A stretch of DNA of 64,000 nt from Goodfellowiella coeruleoviolacea (GCF_024171785.1 NZ_JAMTCK010000008.1:1-64000), one strand, 5' to 3'. Positions 8,305 to 17,396 are shown, counted from the stretch's first letter. The notes: a model not told the origin generated them from the letters alone. Numbers and translations are program-made.

Positions 8305-10341
8305 ATGCCGGCGTCGACGAACCGCGACCACGCCCGTCCCGCCCTGTTCGACAGCGTCCTGGTGGCCAACCGGGGCGAGATCGCCGTGCGGATCACCCGC
8401 ACCCTGCGGGCCATGGGCATCGGCGCGATCGCGGTGTACAGCGACGCCGACGCCGACGCCCGGCACGTGCGCGAGGCCGACCTGGCCGTGCGCCTCGGCC
8501 CGGCCCCGGCCAGGGAGAGCTACCTGCACATCGAACGGGTGGTGGAAGCGGCGCTGGCCACCGGCGCGCAGGCCGTCCACCCCGGCTACGGCTTCCTGGC
8601 CGAGAACGCCGCGTTCGCCACCGCCTGCCAGCAGGCCGGGCTGGTGTTCATCGGCCCGCCCGCCTCGGCCATCCAGACCATGGGCGACAAGATCGGCGCG
8701 AAACTGACCGTGCAGGCGGCCGGCGTGCCCGTGGTGCCCGGCCGCACCCAGCCCGGAATGTCCGATCAGGACATTCGCGAGGCTGCCGCCGAGATCGGTT
8801 TCCCCGTGCTGCTCAAGCCGTCGGCCGGGGGCGGCGGCAAGGGCATGCGCCTGGTGCGCGCGGCGGACGAACTGCCCGCCGCCATCGAGTCGGCGCGGCG
8901 CGAGGCGGCCGCCGCGTTCGGCGACGACACCCTGCTGGTGGAACGCTTCGTGCACCGGCCACGGCACATCGAGATCCAGGTGCTGGCCGACCAGCACGGC
9001 ACCGCCGTGCACCTCGGCGAGCGCGAGTGCAGCCTGCAGCGCCGACACCAGAAGATCATCGAGGAGGCGCCGTCCCCCCTGCTGTCCGGCCGCGGCACCA
9101 GCGAGCTGACCAGGCAGCGGATGGGCCAGGCCGCCGTGGACGCGGCCAAGGCCGTGGGCTACGCGGGCGCCGGCACGGTCGAGTTCATCGTGTCCTCGGA
9201 CGCGCCGGACGACTTCTACTTCATGGAGATGAACACCCGGCTGCAGGTCGAGCACCCGGTCACCGAGCTGATCACCGGCGTGGACCTGGTGGAGCAGCAG
9301 GTGCGCATCGCCGCCGGGGAGCGGCTCACCGTCGGCGGCAGCGAGCTGACCGCGCGCGGCCACGCCGTGGAGGCCCGCATCTACGCCGAGGACCCGGCCA
9401 GGGGCTTCCTGCCGACTGGCGGGCGGGTGCTGGCCCTGCGCGAGCCCGAGGACCTGGTGCGGGTCGACTCCGGGCTGACCGTGGGCACGGTGGTCAGCAG
9501 CGACTACGACCCCATGCTGGCCAAGTACGTGGCGGTCGGCCGCACCCGGGAAGAGGCGCTGCGCACGCTGCGCGCCGCCCTGGGCCGGGCCGTGGTGCTC
9601 GGTGTCACCACCAACATCCCGTTCCTGCGCGCGCTGCTGGCCGACCCCGACGTGGTGGCCGGCGACCTGGACACCGGCCTGGTGGAACGCAAACAGGACC
9701 AGCTGGTCGGCACCGACCTGCCCGAGGACGTGCTGGTCGCGGCCGGCGTGGAGAAGCTGCTGCTGGCCGAGCCAGCGGGTGGCGTGACCGACCCGTGGGA
9801 GCTGCCCGGCGGCTGGCGCCTCGGCGAGCCGGCCTGGTCGGTGCTGCGCGTCGAGGCGGCCGGCCACGACCCGGTGGAGATCCGGGTCCGCGGTCGCGCC
9901 GACCGCGCCGAGATCGCGGTGGGCGACGGCACTCCCACCGTCGCGGGTGGACACTGGGCCGACGGTGACCTGGTGGTCACCCAGGGCGGCCGGGTGCGGC
10001 GTTACGCCAGGGCCAGGGTGGGCAACGTGCTGTGGCTGGGCGTCGACGGCCGCGGCTGGGCCCTCACCGAGAGCGAACCGCTCGACGCCGCCGCGCACGA
10101 GCAGGCCGGGCTCGGCGGTCCGGTCACCAGTCCCATGCCGGGAACCGTGCTGGTGGTCCGGGCGAGCCAGGGCGACGAGGTCAGCGCTGGCCAGCCGCTC
10201 GTGGTGGTGGAGGCCATGAAGATGGAGCACACCGTGTCCGCGCCGGTGGACGGCGTGCTCAGCGAGATGTGCGTCCGGGTCGGCCAACAGGTCGCGCTGG
10301 ACGAGGTACTGGCGGTCGTCGTCCCCCACGAGGAGCGGTGA
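8305..10341 (+). CDS. accA1: Acyl-CoA carboxylase alpha subunit (biotin carboxylase + BCCP, AccA1/MccA type)
   Basis: 678 aa from ATG 8305, with GAAGGGAAGGA upstream; the 113-bp gap after accD1 holds no other gene. Domains in order: biotin carboxylase N-terminal ([16 protein letters not shown]), ATP-grasp with the glycine-rich [12 protein letters not shown] loop, the metal/catalytic segment [18 protein letters not shown], the BC C-terminal domain, a linker domain, and a C-terminal biotinyl domain with EAMKMEH (biotin on Lys). It carboxylates biotin with ATP and bicarbonate and works with the beta subunit just upstream. Substrate by context is 3-methylcrotonyl-CoA. Propionyl-CoA cannot be excluded from sequence. 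Confidence 0.94.
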   Translation: MPASTNRDHARPALFDSVLVANRGEIAVRITRTLRAMGIGAIAVYSDADADARHVREADLAVRLGPAPARESYLHIERVVEAALATGAQAVHPGYGFLAENAAFATACQQAGLVFIGPPASAIQTMGDKIGAKLTVQAAGVPVVPGRTQPGMSDQDIREAAAEIGFPVLLKPSAGGGGKGMRLVRAADELPAAIESARREAAAAFGDDTLLVERFVHRPRHIEIQVLADQHGTAVHLGERECSLQRRHQKIIEEAPSPLLSGRGTSELTRQRMGQAAVDAAKAVGYAGAGTVEFIVSSDAPDDFYFMEMNTRLQVEHPVTELITGVDLVEQQVRIAAGERLTVGGSELTARGHAVEARIYAEDPARGFLPTGGRVLALREPEDLVRVDSGLTVGTVVSSDYDPMLAKYVAVGRTREEALRTLRAALGRAVVLGVTTNIPFLRALLADPDVVAGDLDTGLVERKQDQLVGTDLPEDVLVAAGVEKLLLAEPAGGVTDPWELPGGWRLGEPAWSVLRVEAAGHDPVEIRVRGRADRAEIAVGDGTPTVAGGHWADGDLVVTQGGRVRRYARARVGNVLWLGVDGRGWALTESEPLDAAAHEQAGLGGPVTSPMPGTVLVVRASQGDEVSAGQPLVVVEAMKMEHTVSAPVDGVLSEMCVRVGQQVALDEVLAVVVPHEER

Positions 10342-10342
10342 G

Positions 10343-11494
10343 ATGCGCGGTTTCCAGCTTGACGAGGAATACGAGGCCCTGCGCAAGACGGTGGAGGAGT
10401 TCGCTCACGCCGAGGTGGCCCCGGTGATCGGCGACTTCTACGAGCGCGAGGAGTTCCCGTACGACATCGTGGCCAAGATGGGTCGGATGGGCCTGTTCGG
10501 GCTGCCGGTGCCCGAGGAGTACGGCGGCATGGGCGGCGACTACTTCGCGCTGTGCCTGGCCCTGGAGGAACTGGCCAAGGTCGACTCGTCCGTGGCGATC
10601 ACCCTGGAGGCGAGCGTGTCCCTGGCGGCCATGCCGCTCTACCGCTTCGGCACCGAGGAACAGCGGCGGCACTGGCTGCCCGCGCTGTGCCGGGGCGAGC
10701 TGTTGGGCGCGTTCGGCCTGACCGAACCCGGTGGCGGTTCGGACGCGGGCGCGCTGCGCACCACGGCCCGACTGGAGGACGGGCACTGGGTGATCAACGG
10801 CAGCAAGTCGTTCATCACCAACTCCGGCACCGACATCACCGGCTTCGTCACCGTGGCCGCGATCACCGGCGAACAGCCGGACGGCCGCAAGGAGATCTCC
10901 ACCATCATCGTTCCCGCCGGCACACCGGGTTTCTCGGTGTCCAAGAAGTACTCCAAGGTCGGCTGGAACGCCTCGGACACCCACGAACTGTCGTTCGTGG
11001 ACTGCCGGGTGCCCGAGGCGAACCTGCTCGGCGAGCGCGGCCGCGGCTACGCCCAGTTCCTGCAAACCCTGGACGAGGGCCGGATCGCCATCGCCGCCAT
11101 CGGCGTCGGCCTGGCCCAGGGCTGCGTGGACGAGTGCGTGCGCTACGTCGGCGAACGCGAGGCGTTCGGCCACCGGATCGGCGAGTACCAGGCCATCCAG
11201 TTCAAGATCGCCGACATGGAGACCAGGGCGCACACCGCCCGGCTGGCCTACTACCACGCGGCGGCCGGCATGCTGCGCGGCGAGCCGTTCAAGAAGGAGG
11301 CGGCCATCGCCAAGCTGGTCTCCTCCGAGGCGGCCATGGACAACGCCAGGCAGGCCACCCAGATCTTCGGCGGCTACGGCTTCATGAACGAGTTCCCGGT
11401 GGGCCGCTTCTACCGCGACGCCAAGATCCTGGAGATCGGCGAGGGCACCAGCGAGGTCCAACGCATGCTGATCGCCCGCGAACTCGGCCTCTGA
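10343..11494 (+). CDS. fadE19: Acyl-CoA dehydrogenase (FadE19 / isovaleryl- or isobutyryl-CoA type)
   Basis: 383 aa. The ATG at 10343 begins one base after the accA1 stop, with AGGAG before it, so translation is coupled. It has the full acyl-CoA dehydrogenase fold: N-terminal helical domain, FAD-binding beta domain (FGLTEPGGGSDAG, FITNSGTD), and C-terminal domain with IFGGYGFMNEFPVGRFYRDA. The catalytic glutamate is in IGEGTSEVQR. It oxidises a short branched acyl-CoA using FAD and hands electrons to ETF. Together with the carboxylase it fits isovaleryl-CoA to 3-methylglutaconyl-CoA in leucine breakdown. No hydratase or lyase follows directly. Confidence 0.93.
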   Translation: MRGFQLDEEYEALRKTVEEFAHAEVAPVIGDFYEREEFPYDIVAKMGRMGLFGLPVPEEYGGMGGDYFALCLALEELAKVDSSVAITLEASVSLAAMPLYRFGTEEQRRHWLPALCRGELLGAFGLTEPGGGSDAGALRTTARLEDGHWVINGSKSFITNSGTDITGFVTVAAITGEQPDGRKEISTIIVPAGTPGFSVSKKYSKVGWNASDTHELSFVDCRVPEANLLGERGRGYAQFLQTLDEGRIAIAAIGVGLAQGCVDECVRYVGEREAFGHRIGEYQAIQFKIADMETRAHTARLAYYHAAAGMLRGEPFKKEAAIAKLVSSEAAMDNARQATQIFGGYGFMNEFPVGRFYRDAKILEIGEGTSEVQRMLIARELGL

Positions 11495-11536
11495 CGCCTG
11501 CTCCGCCCGCTGACCACGCAGGGGCGGCCGATCCGG

Positions 11537-11746
11537 TCACCCCTGCCGGTCGAAGGTCCCGTTCCTGGCCCCTGTCAGGAAACCGACAAAGGCCGAGTAC
11601 CCGATCACCAGGTGCCCGGCCCCCGGCGCCTTGCTGTCCCGGACACCCACCCTGGCCGCACCGAACGCCACCTCCACGCACGCGAGTTTGCCGTTGCTGT
11701 GGCTGCTCTTGTTCCAGCGGGCGTGGCTGAAGTCTGGCGCGGTCAT
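11537..11746 (-). CDS. DUF397 protein (Scr1-associated small protein)
   Basis: 69 aa with the DUF397 signature WNKSSHSNG, a central CVEVA, VRDSK and an aromatic C-terminal strand. DUF397 genes normally lie just downstream of an intact HTH-DUF5753 (Scr1/WhiJ-type) regulator and are thought to act with it in developmental control of filamentous actinomycetes. Here the regulator upstream (11760-12103) is truncated and frameshifted, so this copy is orphaned. A second intact pair lies at 36769-37850. Confidence 0.9.
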   Translation of the reverse strand: MTAPDFSHARWNKSSHSNGKLACVEVAFGAARVGVRDSKAPGAGHLVIGYSAFVGFLTGARNGTFDRQG

Positions 11747-11759
11747 GGCTGTGCTCCCT

Positions 11760-12103
11760 CTACTGCCAGGTGTCCCTGATCTCGGCGATCAGTTTGGCTG
11801 ACTCCTGCGGGCTGAGCGCAAGGTCGGCCAGGCTCCTGAAGTTCAGGATATATTCGTCAACCTCCTCGGCTTCCTCGACGTAAGTGCCGTCCTTGAGCTG
11901 TTCGAGGTACACGGCTTCGGCTCCATCCTCACCAGGAGCGAAGACGACCAAGTGGTAGGCGATGCAAGACCGGGAAACGCGCCCAGCGACGCGGGGAGCA
12001 CCTGGAGCGTGATGTTCGACAGTTCTGCCCGTGCCAGTAGGTAGTCCAGCTGTTCACGCATCACCTTCGGGCCGCCGATGGGCATCCGAAGCGCTGGCTC
12101 GTA
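11760..12103 (-). pseudogene. Truncated, frameshifted Scr1-type regulator (DUF5753 C-terminal half)
   Basis: Two minus-strand frames together read like the C-terminal half of a DUF5753 regulator. One frame gives ALRMPIGGPKVMREQLDYLL and LPASLGAFPGLAS. The other, from about 11951 down, gives VVFAPGEDGAEAVYLEQLKD and ends AKLIAEIRDTWQ. They join by a frame change near 11950. The N-terminal HTH and first half of DUF5753 are gone, because the sequence becomes a toxin-like fragment on the opposite strand at about 12104. Compare the intact copy at 36987-37850, which has GGREVMREQLYKLL. The locus was therefore broken by an insertion or deletion. Confidence 0.8.
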
Positions 12104-12467
12104 CGCAGTCAAAAGGAAAGGCGGCAAGCAGCAGGCGATAGCCCAGAGCGGGTTGAGTGAGGAGGAGTACCAGGAGGCCAAGCGGATCGCGGCGTCGAAC
12201 AAGACGTGGTGGGATGTCATCAAGGAAAACGCTGGTGACATCATCGGTGATCTGATCGGCTACAACGATGTTCGTGACTGCTTCACGAAGCTCGACCTGT
12301 GGGCGTGTGCGGGTCTGATCCCGTGGGGTCGGTTGTTCAAGCTGGCGAAGAGTGCGTACAAGATTTTTGAGGCGGTGCGGGCGGCTGATCGGTGGATCGA
12401 GACGCTGAACGCCGTGCGTGGTCTGCAGTCCCAGAGAACTGCCCACGGGACTTCTATTAATCCATGA
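12078..12467 (+). pseudogene. Polymorphic (Rhs-type) toxin fragment: pre-toxin helical region
   Basis: 129-codon frame. From about residue 12 it reads as the helical pre-toxin segment found near the C-terminus of actinobacterial Rhs/polymorphic toxins: SGLSEEEYQEAKRIAASNKT, then IIGDLIGYNDVRDCFTKLDL and IPWGRLFKLAKSAYKIFEA. The first codons overlap the broken Scr1 gene on the other strand, so the ATG is fortuitous. No YD repeats, secretion signal or toxin domain follows; the frame ends shortly after. AT content is higher than in neighbouring genes. I read it as the leftover of a toxin gene deleted at both ends. The assignment rests on recalled family patterns and needs a profile search. Confidence 0.6.
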
Positions 12468-12578
12468 CATAATGCATGTATGCCCTCTTGGATGAATTGA
12501 AAATCAATTGACGGTAGAGGTCTTAAAGGATCACGTGCGAATTCTGTCGGTGCTACATCGAAGGTGTTGTAGGGGTCT

Positions 12579-12908
12579 ATGGATTCCGAGTTTCTTCCGT
12601 CGTGGCTGCCTGACTGGGATGGAATAGAAGTGATTGTCAGGGGTGCTGATCCCGACAGGCTAAAGAGGGTGGTCCGGGAGCTGGTGGGCTCCATACTGAC
12701 CGAGAGTACGATAGTCCTTGATTCCTTGGAGCCGGACCTGGAAGCTGCCCTGGTTCCCCCGTTAAATACTCTTGCAAGAGTTTACGATGACCAGGCCTCT
12801 CTGGAGGAGTTGGTGGTCGCCTCACGTCTTGTTAGAAGGTCAGCGTTGCCGTATCTGGCAGATGCCCCGAACGAAATAAGGTTGCTTATCGAATCGCTTC
12901 CCGAGTAG
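12579..12908 (+). CDS. Unknown small protein, possible immunity protein
   Basis: 109 aa, acidic and leucine-rich, no signal peptide or membrane segment. AGGGG precedes the ATG by 4 nt. It starts LPSWLPDWDGIEVIVRGADP and is predicted alpha/beta. I do not recognise a family. It follows a polymorphic-toxin fragment and has the size, charge and lower GC typical of immunity proteins, so that role is suggested by position only. Confidence 0.55.
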   Translation: MDSEFLPSWLPDWDGIEVIVRGADPDRLKRVVRELVGSILTESTIVLDSLEPDLEAALVPPLNTLARVYDDQASLEELVVASRLVRRSALPYLADAPNEIRLLIESLPE

Positions 12909-12985
12909 GCTTTCCTGTGCTCTGGATAACTGAGAATTGACACGGTGGCTCTGCTGGATAGTGCTGGGGGACGGTCGCGTGTGCG

Positions 12986-13201
12986 GTGCGGCACAGTTTC
13001 GTGCCGGGCACGCTGAACGTGTGGGAGAGCGGTGATGCTCAGGTCACGTGGGTTGATTACTCGGTGGGTTCTGATCCGATCGAAAAACACCTGATGATGC
13101 GGTCCGAATGGGAAGTCGACGACGTGTCGGACGGGCTGGTGGAATGGCTTTTGGGTAAGAGGGAAACCAGTGAGTGGAGGGTTGGATCGAATGATGGTTG
13201 A
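12986..13201 (+). CDS. Unknown small protein, possibly a gene fragment
   Basis: 71 codons from GTG 12986, acidic, rich in Trp (VWESGDAQVTWVDYSVGSDP). There is no convincing Shine-Dalgarno and the N-terminus begins abruptly inside what looks like a beta strand, so this may be the end of a larger lost gene. The last 11 bp overlap the start of the next gene (13191), suggesting the two were cotranslated. Function unknown; it sits in the toxin/immunity remnant. Confidence 0.4.
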   Translation: MRHSFVPGTLNVWESGDAQVTWVDYSVGSDPIEKHLMMRSEWEVDDVSDGLVEWLLGKRETSEWRVGSNDG

Positions 13202-13556
13202 GGATTTCCCGGCGAAGGAAGAGAGCATCATCCGGGAGGTGCTGCTCGAAGGCCTGGATGACTGGGTTCCGGTCGACAGGGTGATCGGGATGGCGCGCGA
13301 ACTGGCGGAAGAGGATGGCGAGGAGTTCAGGGGGCTCGCCACCAGCGTCCTGGAGTTGGTGCTGCGGCGGGAACTCATGACGGTTGGCGAAATCGGGGAG
13401 TCCGGGTTTGAGTCGTGGCTGGCCCCCGCTGACGCGGTCGTTGCGAGCGTTGTGGCGCGGCTCGACGGGGTTGACTGGTTGCCGTTAGGGGGAGCGTGTT
13501 GGCTCGCCAACACGTCGGCTGGGGACAGGCTGGCCACTGAATGGCTTGCCGGCTGA
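13191..13556 (+). CDS. Unknown protein, immunity-like
   Basis: 121 aa from ATG 13191, with GGAGG at 13176-13180 and overlap with the preceding frame. It is acidic and all-helical in its first two thirds (IIREVLLEGLDDWVPVDRVI), followed by a C-terminal segment with WLAPADAVVASVVARL and WLPLGGACWLANT. I recall similar small proteins of about 120 residues beside actinobacterial toxins, but cannot name the family. No signal peptide. Immunity function is inferred from position and size. Confidence 0.6.
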   Translation: MMVEDFPAKEESIIREVLLEGLDDWVPVDRVIGMARELAEEDGEEFRGLATSVLELVLRRELMTVGEIGESGFESWLAPADAVVASVVARLDGVDWLPLGGACWLANTSAGDRLATEWLAG

Positions 13557-13699
13557 GCGTGGTGTTGGTTCGCGCTGATCAAGCACGATGGCTCTGGTGA
13601 CCAGGGTCAGTACTCGGGGAGAGACCAGAGGGTGTTCGCGATTGAGGTGGCCGCGGGGCGGTGACGGGCGATCCCGGGTAGGGCCTTGGCCGGATCACC

Positions 13700-14080
13700 G
13701 TGGGTGGGTTCAGCGAGTTTTTCCGGATGCGCCTGGGGTACTGGGACGCCGCTGCCTACCGTCGCAGTTGGTGTCGGGCCGTCACGGTGCTCGACAGTGA
13801 CCCGGGCGCGACCTCGTGCCTGGTGACCTCGATGTACGACCCGGCCAGCGCCAACTTCGTCCTGTGTTGGCCGCTCTACCGGAGCGGCGATGCCGTGTAC
13901 GACGGGACTCGGCCCTGAATCCTGGATCAGTTGTCGACGCCGTTCGATCCGGCCCAGCAGTGGGAAGCGGTGCGTCCACGTGCCACGGTCAGCGAGGACG
14001 GGGACCGGATCTCGGAGTGGGCCGCCACCATGGACGACGTGCGGACGCGGTTCTCCGGGCACTGCCCGGGCGGGGCCTGA
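13700..14080 (+). pseudogene. CdiI-like immunity gene with in-frame TGA
   Basis: Reading from GTG 13700 gives FFRMRLGYWDAAAYRRSWC and TSCLVTSMYDPASANFVLCW, a pattern I associate with actinobacterial contact-dependent-inhibition immunity (CdiI-like) proteins. The frame stops at TGA 13916-13918 and continues in the same frame with ILDQLSTPFDPAQQW and ATVSEDGDRISEWAATMDDV to a second TGA at 14078-14080. The downstream 53 codons look like the missing C-terminal half. The gene is thus a one-codon nonsense pseudogene, unless the first stop is read through. It is the last gene of the degraded patch. Confidence 0.6.
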
Positions 14081-14084
14081 GGGC

Positions 14085-15749
14085 TCACCCGATCTTGGGG
14101 CGGGCGCGGTCGATGATGGTGGCGGTGTCCACACCGGACGGCAGGGTGCCGAAGGCGTGGCCCCAGTCGCCGGACAGGCGGGACGCGCAGAACGCGTCGG
14201 CCACGGCGGGGTGGCCGTAGCGGACCAGCAGGGCGCCCTGCAACACCAGGGCCATGCGCTCGGCCAGCCGCCGCGCCCTGGTCTCGATATCGTCCAGATT
14301 GGACAGTTCCAGGCGCAGGTCGGCGGCGGCCTGGTCGAGGCGGCGGTCGGCGCCGGCGGACTCGGCCACCTCGTCGAAGAACGCCTGGAGGGTGTTGGGG
14401 TCGCGGCCCATGGCGCGCAGTGCGTCCAGTGCGGCCACGTTGCCCGAACCCTCCCAGATGGACAGCAGCGGCGCCTCGCGGTAGAGGCGGGGCATGCCGG
14501 AGTCCTCGATGTAGCCGTTGCCGCCCAGGCACTCCAGCGCCTCGGCCGCGTGGGTGGCGCCGCGCTTGCACACCCAGTACTTGGTCACCGCCAGCGCCAG
14601 CCGGCGGAACGCCGCCTCGGCCGAGTCGCCCCTGGCCATCCGGTCGCTGGCGCCGGCAAGGCGGATGCCCACCATGATCGCCGCCTCGGCCTCGACGGCC
14701 AGGTCCGCCAGGACGTTGCGCATCAGCGGCTGCTCGGCCAGGTAGGCGCCGAACGCCTTGCGGTGGGTGGCGTGGTGGGTGGCCTGGGTGACGCCGAGGC
14801 GCATGCCCGCGGCCGAGCCAAGCACGCAGTCCAGCCGGGTGCAGTTGACCATCTCGATGATGGTGGGCACACCTCGGCCCTCCTCGCCGACCAGCCAGCC
14901 CACCGCGCCGTCGTACTCGATCTCGGCGGAGGCGTTGGCGTGGTTGCCGAGCTTGTCCTTGAGCCGCTGCAGCAGCAGGGCGTTGCGGGTGCCGTCGGGC
15001 AGCACCCGGGGCACGGCGAAGCAGGACAGCCCGCCCGGGGCGTTGGCCAGGGTGAGGAACAGGTCGGACATGGGCGCCGAGGTGAACCACTTGTGCCCGG
15101 TGAGCAGGTAGCCGCCGTCGCCGGTGGGCTGGGCGGTGGTGGTGTTGGCGCGCACGTCCGAGCCGCCCTGCTTCTCGGTCATGGACATGCCGGCGATCAG
15201 CCCGCGCTTGCCCTGGGGTGGCCGCAGCCCGAAGTCGTACTCGGGGGCGGCCAGCAGCGGCTCGAAGGTCGCGGCCAGGTCGGGGGAGCGGCGTAGCGCC
15301 GGGACGGACGCGTAGGTCATCGACACCGGGCAGCCGTGGCCGGGCTCCAGCTGGCTCCACACGTAGAACTTCGCGGCCCTGGCCACGTGCGCGCCCGGCT
15401 GGGACTCCCGCCACGGCGCCGCGTGCAGGCCGTGACGCACGGCCGTGGTCATCAGCTCGTGCCAGGCCGGGTCGAACTCCACCTCGTCGATCCGGTGGCC
15501 GTAGCGGTCGTGGGTGTGCAGCACCGGCTTGTGCGCGTTGGCCCGCCTGGCCAGCTCGGCCGCGTGCTCGGTGCCGGCCAGCTGGCCGAGTTGCCGCACG
15601 TCGTCAACGGCCCACCCGGCGCCCTCCTGGGCCATGGCCGCCAGCAGCGCCGGGTCGTCGGCCACGTCGTGGCCGACCAGCGGGGGGACCTGGTTGAAGA
15701 CCTCGTGGGTCGGGCGCAACGCAACCTCCATTGGCGCGTGGGTGGACAT
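14085..15749 (-). CDS. AidB-like acyl-CoA dehydrogenase family protein
   Basis: 554 aa from ATG 15749; a second start at 15731 is possible, and the frame continues upstream without family features. It begins PTHEVFNQVPPLVGHDVADD, the N-terminal pattern of AidB, then has the acyl-CoA dehydrogenase middle domain (MSMTEKQGGSDVRANTT), FAD contacts and ECLGGNGYIEDSGMPRLYRE. The C-terminal segment SIWEGSGNV keeps the usual EG position. Length matches AidB (about 540). Escherichia coli AidB binds FAD and DNA in the adaptive response to alkylation; actinobacterial homologues may instead act on lipids. It is divergent from the tmsAB operon. No Ada-like regulator is nearby. Confidence 0.88.
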   Translation of the reverse strand: MSTHAPMEVALRPTHEVFNQVPPLVGHDVADDPALLAAMAQEGAGWAVDDVRQLGQLAGTEHAAELARRANAHKPVLHTHDRYGHRIDEVEFDPAWHELMTTAVRHGLHAAPWRESQPGAHVARAAKFYVWSQLEPGHGCPVSMTYASVPALRRSPDLAATFEPLLAAPEYDFGLRPPQGKRGLIAGMSMTEKQGGSDVRANTTTAQPTGDGGYLLTGHKWFTSAPMSDLFLTLANAPGGLSCFAVPRVLPDGTRNALLLQRLKDKLGNHANASAEIEYDGAVGWLVGEEGRGVPTIIEMVNCTRLDCVLGSAAGMRLGVTQATHHATHRKAFGAYLAEQPLMRNVLADLAVEAEAAIMVGIRLAGASDRMARGDSAEAAFRRLALAVTKYWVCKRGATHAAEALECLGGNGYIEDSGMPRLYREAPLLSIWEGSGNVAALDALRAMGRDPNTLQAFFDEVAESAGADRRLDQAAADLRLELSNLDDIETRARRLAERMALVLQGALLVRYGHPAVADAFCASRLSGDWGHAFGTLPSGVDTATIIDRARPKIG

Positions 15750-15871
15750 CGAGTCAACCGGAGATAAGCTCCAGATGCAAGACTGCGTGGTACCGCAAAA
15801 CAGGGCCCGTCCGACTGCCCCACCCAAAAGGGGTGCACTGGACAGATCGGGCGACATGGTGGTCGCGTCGG

Positions 15872-15896
15872 GTGACCCGGGTGATCTCTGGGTCAC
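15872..15896. promoter_or_regulatory. Inverted repeat GTGACCC-N11-GGGTCAC in the aidB/tmsA gap
   Basis: A 7-bp perfect inverted repeat lies in the 185-bp divergent gap. It could be an operator for either gene. No promoter hexamers could be assigned with confidence. Confidence 0.3.
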
Positions 15897-15934
15897 TTCC
15901 GGGGTGCCGACCTGGCCGGTGAGGAATAGCGTCG

Positions 15935-17350
15935 GTGGACATGGGCGGTGAACCTCAGGTGAGCAGTGGCGAGAACGTGCGGCCGGGCCAGGCGGACCAG
16001 GCCCACGACCAGGCCGTGACCAGGCTGCGCGCCCAGTACGCGGCGCTGCCGCCCCGGGCCCCGGTGCGGCTGGCCAAGCCGACATCCAACCTGTTCCGGT
16101 TCCGCGCGCCCAGCGACGCGCCCGGGCTGGACGTGTCCCGGTTCAACCGGGTGCTGCGCGTGGACCCCAAGGCCCGCACCGCGGACGTGCAGGGCATGGT
16201 CACCTACGAGCAGCTGGTCGACGCCACCCTGCGGCACGGGTTGATGCCGCTGGTCGTGCCGCAGCTCAAGACCATCACCCTGGGCGGTGCCGTGGCCGGG
16301 CTGGGCATCGAGTCCAGCTCCTTCCGCAACGGGCTACCCCACGAGTCGGTCCGCGAGATGGAGATCCTCACCGGTGACGGCCGGGTGGTGCTGGCCGGGC
16401 CGGACACCGAGCACCACGAGCTGTTCCGCGGCTTCCCCAACTCCTACGGCACCCTGGGCTACGCGCTGCGGCTGCGCATCGACCTGCAACCGGTGCGCCC
16501 CTACGTGCGGCTGCGCCACGTGCCGTTCCACACCGCCCAGGACTGCGCCACGGCCATCGCCGAGATCAGCGAGTCGCGCCAGTACCAGGGCCAGCCCGTG
16601 GACTTCATCGACGGCACGGTGTTCGGCCGCAACAGCCTGTACCTGACGCTCGGGGACTTCGTGGACATCGCGCCCACGGTGAGCGACTACACCGGCAACC
16701 ACATCTACTACCGGTCCATTCCGGACAAGAGCACCGACTACCTGCGGGTGCGCGACTATCTGTGGCGCTGGGACACCGACTGGTTCTGGTGCTCGCGCGC
16801 GCTGGGCGTGCAGCACCCGGTGGTGCGCCGGCTGTGGCCGAGGCAGTACCTGCGCTCGGACGTCTACCGCCGGCTGGTCGCGATGGACCGGCGCTACCGC
16901 CTCAGCGACCGGGTGCGCCGGCTGCGCGGCCTGCCCCCGGCCGAGCCGGTCATCCAGGATGTGGAGATCCCGGTCGAGCGGCTGCCCGAGTTCCTCGACT
17001 TCTTCCACCGCGACATCGGCATCAGCCCGATCTGGCTGTGCCCGCTGCGACTGCGCGACGACGGGGGGTGGCCGCTGTACCCGCTGGAGCCGGACACCAC
17101 CTACGTCAACGTCGGGTTCTGGGCGAACGTGCCGCTGCGCCGGGGCGAGCCCGTGGGCAGCCGCAACCGGGCGATCGAACGCAAGGTGGCCGAGCTGGGC
17201 GGGCACAAGTCGCTGTACTCCGACTCCTACTACACCGCCGAGGACTTCTGGCGGCACTACAACGGCGAGGCGTACCGCTCGCTGAAGCAGCACTACGACC
17301 CACGGGGACGACTGCCGGACCTGTACGCCAAGTGCGTCCGAGCCCAGTAG
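15935..17350 (+). CDS. tmsA: FAD-binding oxidoreductase, 10-methylene fatty-acid reductase (TmsA/BfaA-like)
   Basis: 471 aa from GTG 15935, with GAGGA 9 nt before it (ATG 15941 is an alternative). The N-terminal half is a PCMH-type FAD domain: RFNRVLRVDPKARTADVQGM and ITLGGAVAGLGIESSSFRNG. It resembles DHCR24-like reductases and mycobacterial Rv0449c. In tuberculostearic-acid synthesis this family reduces the 10-methylene phospholipid intermediate to the 10-methyl product. The next gene is the matching methyltransferase, 46 bp downstream, so the pair is probably one operon. Cytoplasmic or membrane-associated; no TM segment is evident. Confidence 0.83.
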   Translation: MDMGGEPQVSSGENVRPGQADQAHDQAVTRLRAQYAALPPRAPVRLAKPTSNLFRFRAPSDAPGLDVSRFNRVLRVDPKARTADVQGMVTYEQLVDATLRHGLMPLVVPQLKTITLGGAVAGLGIESSSFRNGLPHESVREMEILTGDGRVVLAGPDTEHHELFRGFPNSYGTLGYALRLRIDLQPVRPYVRLRHVPFHTAQDCATAIAEISESRQYQGQPVDFIDGTVFGRNSLYLTLGDFVDIAPTVSDYTGNHIYYRSIPDKSTDYLRVRDYLWRWDTDWFWCSRALGVQHPVVRRLWPRQYLRSDVYRRLVAMDRRYRLSDRVRRLRGLPPAEPVIQDVEIPVERLPEFLDFFHRDIGISPIWLCPLRLRDDGGWPLYPLEPDTTYVNVGFWANVPLRRGEPVGSRNRAIERKVAELGGHKSLYSDSYYTAEDFWRHYNGEAYRSLKQHYDPRGRLPDLYAKCVRAQ

Positions 17351-17396
17351 CGGGGAGAGCCCACAGCAACGCGGTTTTCTGAAGGGAGAGCAGGGA

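Noticed and set aside
13916-13921. Frameshift in the CdiI-like gene
   Set aside because: First suspected, but the downstream half is in the same frame; the lesion is an in-frame TGA, not an indel.
13890-15296. Long plus-strand frame of 468 codons across the AidB-like gene
   Set aside because: Antisense of a clear acyl-CoA dehydrogenase; Gly/Val/Gln-rich shadow typical of high-GC DNA.
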